From positions 1-12,050 of the forward strand of contig JAYWGN010000066.1 in the NCBI GenBank assembly GCA_043778255.1: DNA of 12,050 nucleotides. Reading direction: 5' to 3'. Below are positions 6,755-12,050 of the stretch, piece by piece. The notes under the pieces were generated by a model. It made no database searches, was not told where the DNA came from, and saw nothing but the letters and a program-made list of their open reading frames with translations. Position 1 is the first letter of the stretch, and each line of letters opens with the position of its first letter. Position numbers and translations under genes: made by a program. This DNA is from JAYWGN01 sp043778255 (GTDB lineage Bacteria; Bacteroidota; Bacteroidia; Chitinophagales; Chitinophagaceae).

Positions 6755-6800
6755 GTAATTGATAATTACCACTTTCATTTTTAATTGTCAATTAACAATT
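6755..6800. repeat. Inverted copies of the AATTGA repeat at the parE 3' end
   Basis: Bases 6784-6800 are the inverted partner of 6627-6643 (16 of 17 match). They overlap the last codons and stop codon (6788-6790) of parE. A further palindrome, GTAATT-GAT-AATTAC, is at 6755-6769. Together with the 6613 repeat these flank a 140-nt AT-rich gap that has no gene. Confidence 0.6.
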
Positions 6801-8674
6801 GCTTCATCGAGTTCCACCTTCAAATTATTAATAATAAAGTCTTGTCTTTCGCCTGTATTTTTGCCCATATAATACTCCAGTAAATGACTTATAGTAAGGT
6901 CGCCAGGCAGTATAACGGGTTGTAGTTTTATATCATCGTTTATAAATTGTACAAATTCATGTGGGCTTATTTCACCCAAACCTTTAAACCTTGTAATTTC
7001 TGGTTTGTTGCCTAATTTTACTACTGCCTTTTGTTTCTCATCTTCGTTGTAGCAATATATAGTTTGTTGTTTATTGCGTACCCTAAACAGTGGTGTTTCT
7101 AATATATACACATGACCATTTTTAATTAACTCAGGGAAAAATTGTAGAAAAAATGTCATTAACAATAACCGTATATGCATACCATCTACATCGGCATCGG
7201 TAGCAAATATTACATTGTTATACCGTAAGCCTTCTATGCCTTCTTCTATATTAAGTGCATGTTGTAGCAAATTAAATTCTTCATTTTCGTACACAATTTT
7301 TTTGGTAAGTCCAAAGCAATTGAGTGGCTTACCACGTAAGCTAAATACTGCCTGTGTGTCCACCTTACGGGCTTTGGTAATGCTACCACTGGCACTATCA
7401 CCTTCGGTTATAAATATGCTACTCTCTAACTTTAATACATTAAAAGCTTCAGCATTTTTGCTGGGGCTTTCATCGTTAAAATGTACTTTACAATCTCTTA
7501 ATTTTTTGTTGTGTAGGTTCGCTTTTTTGGCTCTTTCGTTGGCAAGTTTTTTTATGCCTGCCATATCTTTACGTTCTCTCTCACTTTGCTCTATTCGTTT
7601 TTTTAAGGCATCGGCTACAGCTTGGTTTTTATGTAAGTATATTTCCAAATCTCTACTCAAAAATTCTTGTATAAAAGCTTTCATACTTTGTCCACCTTCT
7701 TCTACGGCTTGGCTACCTAATTTTGTTTTGGTTTGGCTCTCAAACACTGGCTCTACCACCTTTACAGCTACGGCTGCTACTATACTTTGCCGTATATCGC
7801 TTACATCATAATCTTTTTTGTAAAAGTCTCTAATCGTTTTTACATAAGCCTCTCTAAATGCTTGTTGGTGTGTGCCACCTTGGGTGGTATATTGCCCATT
7901 AACAAACGAATATATTTCCTCACCATAATCGCTATTATGAGTAATGGCTACTTCTATATCGTAGCCTTTTAAGTGTATAATAGGGTAGCGTTGCTCCTCT
8001 TCATTTGTTTTGCGGCTTAGCAAATCTAACAAGCCATTTTTGCTTACAAAATTTTTACCATTCCAATTTATTTTGAGTCCAGCATTGAGGTAGCAATAAT
8101 TCCAAATTTGGTTTTCAATGTATTCGGGTATGTAATAGTAGTGTTTAAATATTGTATCGTCTGGCGTAAATTCTACATACGTACCATTTTCTTGTTTGGT
8201 AGTAGTTTCTTTTTCATCTTTTAGTAAAATGCCTTTTTCAAAATAAGCTTGTTTCATTTTTCCTTCTCTATAACTACTTATTGTAAAGTGGTTGCTCAAT
8301 GCATTTACTGCTTTAGTACCAACGCCATTAAGCCCTACCGACTTTTGAAACACTCTGCTATCATACTTGGCACCTGTATTTATTTTGCTTACTACATCTA
8401 CTACTTTACCTAAGGGTACACCACGCCCAAAGTCCCTTACAGTAACGTTTTCTTTAGTAGTTACTATTTCAATCGTTTTACCAAAGCCCATTGTATATTC
8501 ATCTATACAATTATCAACCACCTCTTTAAGTAGTACATATATACCATCGTCGGCACTGCTGCCATCGCCCAATTTGCCAATGTACATACCAGGCCTTAGC
8601 CGTATATGCTCCTGCCAATCGAGGGTTATTATACTGTCTTCATTATACTCAAAAAGTGGTTTATTTTCCGCCAT
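6788..8674 (-). CDS. parE: DNA topoisomerase IV subunit B
   Basis: ParE is the ATPase subunit of the type IIA topoisomerase that decatenates daughter chromosomes, working as ParC2E2. The 628-residue product has all domains in order. The GHKL ATPase domain shows RPGMYIG (28-34), the N-box EVVDN (51-55), DFGRGVP (81-87) and the glycine-rich lid SVGLNGVGTKA (112-122). The transducer has the catalytic-lysine loop QTKTKLG (314-320). The TOPRIM domain has EGDSASG (424-430) and the metal-binding DADVDG (493-498). The C-terminal region has TRFKGLGE (561-568). There is no GyrB-type insert, and the short length and 'YDSRVFQKSVGLNGVGTKAVNALS' sequence match Bacteroidota ParE rather than GyrB. parC is not next to it in this window. 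The last residues (AIVN) and the stop lie in an AT-rich repeat. GyrB is the alternative, judged less likely. Confidence 0.92.
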   Translation of the reverse strand: MAENKPLFEYNEDSIITLDWQEHIRLRPGMYIGKLGDGSSADDGIYVLLKEVVDNCIDEYTMGFGKTIEIVTTKENVTVRDFGRGVPLGKVVDVVSKINTGAKYDSRVFQKSVGLNGVGTKAVNALSNHFTISSYREGKMKQAYFEKGILLKDEKETTTKQENGTYVEFTPDDTIFKHYYYIPEYIENQIWNYCYLNAGLKINWNGKNFVSKNGLLDLLSRKTNEEEQRYPIIHLKGYDIEVAITHNSDYGEEIYSFVNGQYTTQGGTHQQAFREAYVKTIRDFYKKDYDVSDIRQSIVAAVAVKVVEPVFESQTKTKLGSQAVEEGGQSMKAFIQEFLSRDLEIYLHKNQAVADALKKRIEQSERERKDMAGIKKLANERAKKANLHNKKLRDCKVHFNDESPSKNAEAFNVLKLESSIFITEGDSASGSITKARKVDTQAVFSLRGKPLNCFGLTKKIVYENEEFNLLQHALNIEEGIEGLRYNNVIFATDADVDGMHIRLLLMTFFLQFFPELIKNGHVYILETPLFRVRNKQQTIYCYNEDEKQKAVVKLGNKPEITRFKGLGEISPHEFVQFINDDIKLQPVILPGDLTISHLLEYYMGKNTGERQDFIINNLKVELDEAIVN

Positions 8675-8751
8675 TGTTAATTGTGGGTTATAGTTGCGAA
8701 ATTAATGGTTTAGCATCAAACTACCATTGCAAATACTGCAATAATAAATAA

Positions 8752-8775
8752 GGCATAAATGCCAAAATATATGCC
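8752..8775. promoter_or_regulatory. GGCAT/ATGCC palindrome between divergent genes
   Basis: GGCATAAATGCC (8752-8763) is a perfect 5-bp dyad with a 2-nt centre. A further ATGCC half-site follows at 8771-8775. It lies in the 136-nt region between the divergent parE and ATP-grasp-like genes, 47 nt upstream of the latter's ATG, so it could be an operator for either. No clean TAnnTTTG box was found in this region for either gene. Confidence 0.25.
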
Positions 8776-8810
8776 ATAATGTGTAATTTGCAAGTATACA
8801 AATAAATACT

Positions 8811-10010
8811 ATGGTACCGCTATTAAGAAACGAATTTAACGCACAATTTACCGAACAGAAATACGCTGACTATATGAGTAAAGTACATGCACTGCATGAG
8901 GGTTCATTAGATTTTAGAAACTGTGAAACTCCTATATACGTAGATGCTGCATTTACCCAAAAAATACTAGAAGCCTGTGAAAGTATAACCGATGTAATAG
9001 TAGCGCCAAACTTTAAAACCTTAACACAACGTGCAGTACCAAACAACTTGGCTGTACCTAATGAAAACGACCATACTCACTTTATTGCATTTGATTTTGG
9101 CATTTGCCAAAATGAGGAAGGTGGCTTAGAGCCACAACTGATAGAGATGCAGGGATTTCCTACACTATTTGCTTTTCAGGCTTACCATACAGCACTTACT
9201 AAAACGTATGCTAAAGTACCCAACACCCACGATGCTTATATGAGTGGTTACAATGAGGCCAGTTATTTGCAATTATTAGGCGAAATTGTATTGGGTAATC
9301 ATGCTCCAGAAAATGTAATATTGTTAGAAATATTTCCTGAAAAACAAAAAACTAGAATTGATTTTTATTGTACCCAAATGGCTATTGGTATTGACTTTGT
9401 ATGTGTAACTGACTTAATAAAAGAGGGCAATCAATTGTATTATTTACGCCAAGGCGTAAAAACATTAGTTAAGCGAATATACAACCGAATAATATTTGAT
9501 GATGTAGCCCAACAAACACCCGAAGTGCAAGAAAAAGCAAAGGTATTATTTGAAAATATTGAGGTTGAGTGGGCGGGGCATCCTAATTGGTTTTATCGTA
9601 TTAGCAAATACACTTTACCCTTTATAAAACACCCGTATGTACCCGAAACATTTTTTTTAAATGAAATAAAACAAGTGCCTGACAACTTGAGTGAGTATGT
9701 ATTAAAGCCTTTATTTTCATTTGCTGGGCAAGGAGTTATTATTGACCTAGTGGCAGCCGATTTAGAAGCTATTACAGACCCCGAAAATTGGATACTACAA
9801 CGCAAAGTAAAATATGCCGATGTAATTACAACACCCGACATACCCGCTAAAGCTGAAATACGTATATTCTATTTTTGGAAAGATGGTTGGGACCGACCCG
9901 TAGCTGTACATAACCTAAGCCGAATGAGCAAAGGTAAAATGATAGGTACACGGTACAATAAGGATAAAGAATGGGTAGGTGGAACGGTTAGCTTTTTTGA
10001 AAAATATTAA
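8811..10010 (+). CDS. Uncharacterised ATP-grasp-like protein
   Basis: A 399-residue soluble protein with no signal peptide. The C-terminal half looks like an ATP-grasp nucleotide-binding fold: K299 in YVLKPLFSFAGQGV (296-309), a lysine followed by a glycine-rich loop; the hinge-like 'WILQRKV' (327-333); and 'AEIRIFYFW' (348-356), which could supply a metal-binding acidic residue and an arginine. Earlier segments 'LIEMQGFPTLFAFQ' (110-123) and 'VKRIYNRII' (220-228) recall the pre-ATP-grasp region of glutathionylspermidine-synthase-like and circularly permuted ATP-grasp proteins. Such enzymes join a carboxylate to an amine or thiol through an acyl-phosphate. The substrates are unknown. It stands alone, diverging from parE and converging on bshB1 with a 24-nt gap, so context does not reveal a pathway. 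The fold call is by motif reading only; the gene itself is certain. Confidence 0.8.
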   Translation: MVPLLRNEFNAQFTEQKYADYMSKVHALHEGSLDFRNCETPIYVDAAFTQKILEACESITDVIVAPNFKTLTQRAVPNNLAVPNENDHTHFIAFDFGICQNEEGGLEPQLIEMQGFPTLFAFQAYHTALTKTYAKVPNTHDAYMSGYNEASYLQLLGEIVLGNHAPENVILLEIFPEKQKTRIDFYCTQMAIGIDFVCVTDLIKEGNQLYYLRQGVKTLVKRIYNRIIFDDVAQQTPEVQEKAKVLFENIEVEWAGHPNWFYRISKYTLPFIKHPYVPETFFLNEIKQVPDNLSEYVLKPLFSFAGQGVIIDLVAADLEAITDPENWILQRKVKYADVITTPDIPAKAEIRIFYFWKDGWDRPVAVHNLSRMSKGKMIGTRYNKDKEWVGGTVSFFEKY

Positions 10011-10034
10011 GTGGTTAAATACCTCTAAATTTTA

Positions 10035-10763
10035 TTAGGTATCTTTATTTATTAAGTTAAATAAACTGGATACTCCAATCATTTTTTTGCTTATAAAACC
10101 CTCAGCATAAGCAACACCTATCATTTTGCCATACATTTTACTTCGGTACACTACACCATCCAAAAAGTTGGGGGTTGATATATAAGTTTCGGGTTCATCC
10201 AAATTAGGGTTGTGAAACTGTGTGGTATAGCATTTTATTGCTTCAATTTTTTGGTCGTGTACTGCACTTATATCTACTACAATATTAGGAGTTAAGTACC
10301 TATCCTGTACATAATGCAATACTTGCTTAGGTCGCCATGCTTCTTGTAGGGTATTGTTTTCCCAAGTTTCTATTTTGCGAAGCCCACTTAAAAAACAAGC
10401 ATCGGCTACTAAATTAGCACCTTTGCCATGGTCGGGGTGTCTGTCTTCGGGGGCATTGCATAGTATAATAGCTGGTTTATATTTTCTAATTATTGCAATT
10501 ATTTTTAATTGATTGGCTTTATTGTTTTCAAAAAAACCATCCTCCATTGCCAAGTTTTCACGTATGGTTACTCCCATTACTTTTGAGGCATTTTGTGCTT
10601 CTGTATGCCTTATAGCAGCACTACCTCTTGTACCCATTTCACCCTGAGTGAGGTCTATTATACCTACTGTTTTTCCACTATTTATTTCGGTAAGTAATGT
10701 ACCTGCACAACTCAATTCTATATCATCGGGGTGTGCTCCAAATGCCAATATATCTAATTCCAT
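10035..10763 (-). CDS. bshB1: Bacillithiol biosynthesis deacetylase BshB1
   Basis: BshB1 hydrolyses the N-acetyl group of GlcNAc-malate to give GlcN-malate, the second step of bacillithiol synthesis, in the cytoplasm. Bacillithiol is the main low-molecular-weight thiol of many Firmicutes and Bacteroidota. The 242-residue protein is a zinc-dependent LmbE/PIG-L deacetylase. The metal site is visible as AHPDD (H11, D14 of residues 10-14) and the HPDH motif (109-112, H112). D13 is the likely general base. The segments LTQGEMGTRG (38-47) and 'MEDGFF' (73-78) are characteristic of the BshB1 group. bshA and bshC are not in the window, so the pathway is encoded dispersed. The gene converges on the ATP-grasp-like gene. 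A -7 box lies 23 nt upstream of its start. Confidence 0.92.
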   Translation of the reverse strand: MELDILAFGAHPDDIELSCAGTLLTEINSGKTVGIIDLTQGEMGTRGSAAIRHTEAQNASKVMGVTIRENLAMEDGFFENNKANQLKIIAIIRKYKPAIILCNAPEDRHPDHGKGANLVADACFLSGLRKIETWENNTLQEAWRPKQVLHYVQDRYLTPNIVVDISAVHDQKIEAIKCYTTQFHNPNLDEPETYISTPNFLDGVVYRSKMYGKMIGVAYAEGFISKKMIGVSSLFNLINKDT

Positions 10764-10786
10764 ATTATATTTATAACGTTAATGTT

Positions 10787-10794
10787 CAAAGATA
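10787..10794 (-). promoter_or_regulatory. Bacteroidota -7 promoter element for bshB1
   Basis: On the minus strand this reads TATCTTTG, a full match to TAnnTTTG. It is 23 nt upstream of the bshB1 ATG, implying a short leader. A matching -33 TTTG at the normal spacing is not evident. Confidence 0.45.
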
Positions 10795-10904
10795 TTGTAT
10801 GTTTTTATATTAGTTTTTAAAATATTTGATTAAATAATAGGAGTTTATAAAACTTTTATAACCTATTTAACGTTTATGTTTTTTTAAATTAAAAAATAAA
10901 ATAA

Positions 10905-11501
10905 ATGAAAAAAACAATTTTAGCATTTACAATGCTAGCAACTATTGGGTTTACTGCTTGTGAAGATGCCAAAAAAACTGAAGCTCCTGCAACAACTGAA
11001 CCAGGCGCAACTGCAACTGAAAAGCCAAAAGAAGCAACAACGACTGAAGAAAAAGGTGTAATGGTAGGTGGTGCTAACATGGTACCAAGTAAAGATATAG
11101 TAGATAATGCTGCTGGATCAGCTGACCACACTACATTAGTAGCTGCTGTAAAAGCTGCTGACCTAGTAGAAACATTAAAAGGTGCTGGACCGTTTACAGT
11201 ATTTGCTCCTACTAATGCAGCATTTGGTGCATTACCAGCAGGTACAGTAGAAGGTTTGTTAAAAGCTGAGAAAAAAGCTGACTTAGCTGGAATATTAACT
11301 TACCATGTAGTAGCAGGTGCTTTAAAAGCAGCTGACCTTAAAGATGGTCAAAAATTGAAGACTGTAAATGGTAAGGAACTAACAGTATCAGTAAAAGACG
11401 GTAAAGTAATGATTGATGGTGCTACTGTTACAATTGCTGATGTAATATCTAAAAATGGTGTTACTCATGTAATTGATAAAGTAATGTTACCTAAAAAATA
11501 A
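10905..11501 (+). CDS. Fasciclin (FAS1) domain lipoprotein
   Basis: A 198-residue exported lipoprotein. The signal peptide MKKTILAFTMLATIGFTAC ends in a lipobox-like FTAC with Cys19 as the lipidation site. A low-complexity linker rich in Thr, Glu, Ala and Pro (about residues 20-50) follows. Residues about 62-196 form a single FAS1 domain: 'DHTTLVAAVKAADLVETLKG', the H1 motif GPFTVFAPTNAAF, the central YHVVAG, and the H2-like end 'ITKNGVTHVIDKVMLP' type (VISKNGVTHVIDKVMLP). FAS1 domains are adhesion modules, and in bacteria they are often cell-surface proteins of unspecified partner. It is transcribed alone, with an intrinsic terminator just downstream. The start at 10905 is supported by the signal peptide and an A-rich leader. 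Family is confident; biological role is open. Confidence 0.93.
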   Translation: MKKTILAFTMLATIGFTACEDAKKTEAPATTEPGATATEKPKEATTTEEKGVMVGGANMVPSKDIVDNAAGSADHTTLVAAVKAADLVETLKGAGPFTVFAPTNAAFGALPAGTVEGLLKAEKKADLAGILTYHVVAGALKAADLKDGQKLKTVNGKELTVSVKDGKVMIDGATVTIADVISKNGVTHVIDKVMLPKK

Positions 11502-11520
11502 GGTTATTTTTTTAAATTTT

Positions 11521-11556
11521 AAAAAAGCTACACTATAAAAAGTGTAGCTTTTTTTT
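11521..11556 (+). terminator. Intrinsic terminator after the fasciclin gene
   Basis: AAAAAAGCTACACT (11521-11534) pairs perfectly with AGTGTAGCTTTTTT (11541-11554) around a 6-nt ATAAAA loop. The T-run continues to 11556. The A-run before the stem would make it usable on the minus strand too. Confidence 0.92.
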
Positions 11557-11603
11557 GTACCTATTTTTTTGAAAAATGAATTTTATTCTGAAGTATAAAA
11601 ACA

Positions 11604-11612
11604 TATTTTTGC
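11604..11612 (+). promoter_or_regulatory. Bacteroidota -7 promoter element for the saccharopine-dehydrogenase-like gene
   Basis: TATTTTTGC matches TAnnTTTG exactly and is identical to the nonamer in front of the tRNA unit at 4544. It lies 25 nt before the ATG and after the fasciclin terminator, as expected for an independent transcription unit. No strong -33 box was found. Confidence 0.55.
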
Positions 11613-11637
11613 AACTATATTTAACTAGCTTATTAAT

Positions 11638-12050
11638 ATGGTACAACATATAGTTTTATTTGGTGCAGGCAAATCGGCAACTGTTTTAATTAATTATTTA
11701 ATACAACAAGCTGCTACCTTAAATTGGCAAATACATATAATTGATAATGATGAAGCAAACATTTTACAAAAAACTAACAATAGCCAATATGCTACACCAC
11801 ATGTAATAAATATAGAAACCGATACCGAAAAACGGGAAGCAGTAATTGCCAATGCCGCAATTGTATTATCGTTGCTACCTGCTAGTTTGCATATATTAGT
11901 GGCTAAAGATTGTATAAAGTATAAAAAAAATTTGCTTACCGCTTCATACATTGATGAAGCTATAAAAGCATTAAAAAGTGATATAGAAAGTAACGACTTA
12001 TTGTTTTTGTACGAAATGGGATTAGACCCAGGTATAGACCATATAAGTGC
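11638..12050 (+). CDS. Saccharopine-dehydrogenase-like oxidoreductase (partial, runs off the window)
   Basis: The open frame begins at ATG 11638 and is still open at the right edge, giving 137 residues of the N-terminus. It starts with a Rossmann NAD(P)-binding motif, VLFGAGKSA (residues 6-14). Then come 'VLSLLPASLHILVAKDCI' and 'KNLLTASYIDEAIKAL', typical of the saccharopine dehydrogenase NADP-binding domain, in which the conserved TASY follows. 'YEMGLDPGIDHISA' near the end is a strong signature of saccharopine reductase-type enzymes (NADP, L-glutamate-forming), where the DPG loop starts the catalytic domain. Homologues act in lysine metabolism, either degradation or the alpha-aminoadipate route. 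The exact substrate cannot be fixed without the C-terminal domain. A promoter box is at 11604. Confidence 0.88.
   Translation, partial: MVQHIVLFGAGKSATVLINYLIQQAATLNWQIHIIDNDEANILQKTNNSQYATPHVINIETDTEKREAVIANAAIVLSLLPASLHILVAKDCIKYKKNLLTASYIDEAIKALKSDIESNDLLFLYEMGLDPGIDHIS

Noticed and set aside
7215..7811. 198-codon plus-strand open frame opposite parE
   Set aside because: It is covered by conserved TOPRIM and transducer coding sequence. The low-complexity Ser/Leu-rich translation is typical of an antisense shadow.
10019..10042. Possible hairpin terminator between the convergent ATP-grasp-like and bshB1 genes (ATACCT/AGGTAT)
   Set aside because: It has only a 6-bp AT-rich stem with a 12-nt loop and no proper T-run on either strand, so it is too weak to call.
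11694..11951. Minus-strand open frame of 85 codons near the right edge
   Set aside because: It is opposite the saccharopine-dehydrogenase-like gene, whose NADP-binding and GLDPGIDH signatures are clear on the plus strand.

Overview
The window looks like an ordinary chromosomal segment from a member of the Bacteroidota, probably Chitinophagales/Sphingobacteriales-like. The DNA is strongly AT-rich. Promoter -7 elements have the Bacteroidota form TAnnTTTG rather than an E. coli -10. Starts are preceded by A/T-rich leaders without clear Shine-Dalgarno sequences. The gene content fits the phylum: the bacillithiol deacetylase BshB1, a Bacteroidota-type ParE, a DUF3857 protein, DUF1835, a fasciclin lipoprotein and a saccharopine-dehydrogenase-like oxidoreductase. 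Genus-level placement is not possible from this sequence.

Left part, minus strand (about 22-4364): five genes in a tight run, transcribed in the order 3-hydroxyacyl-CoA dehydrogenase, FAD-dependent oxidoreductase, dephospho-CoA kinase (coaE), CPBP-family intramembrane protease, DUF3857 protein. Gaps are 12 and 31 nt, then an 11-nt overlap, then 12 nt, so they are probably one operon. The last gene is cut short by a GC-rich palindromic element at the left edge of the window, and the stop codon lies inside that element. A second strand-symmetric sequence (4404-4429) sits just upstream of the operon's -7 box.

Middle (about 4544-4972): tRNA-Ser(GCU) and tRNA-Pro(UGG) on the plus strand, with a TATTTTTGC promoter element before them and a clear intrinsic terminator after them. 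A cluster of nested palindromes, flanked by short inverted ends, fills the gap to the next gene.

Right-middle, minus strand (4971-8674): a DUF1835/DUF3658 protein and a class I SAM methyltransferase (a 41-nt gap, probably co-transcribed), then topoisomerase IV subunit B (parE). The gap between the methyltransferase and parE carries AT-rich repeats that also form the parE stop codon.

Right part (8811-12050): an uncharacterised ATP-grasp-like protein diverges from parE and converges on bshB1. A fasciclin-domain lipoprotein with its own terminator follows. The window ends inside a saccharopine-dehydrogenase-like gene.

No gene-free stretch exceeds about 215 bases. I see no CRISPR array, transposase, phage gene or recognisable defence system. 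The most notable signals are the three repeat/palindrome elements and the ATP-grasp-like protein. I do not see convincing evidence of a new multi-gene system.
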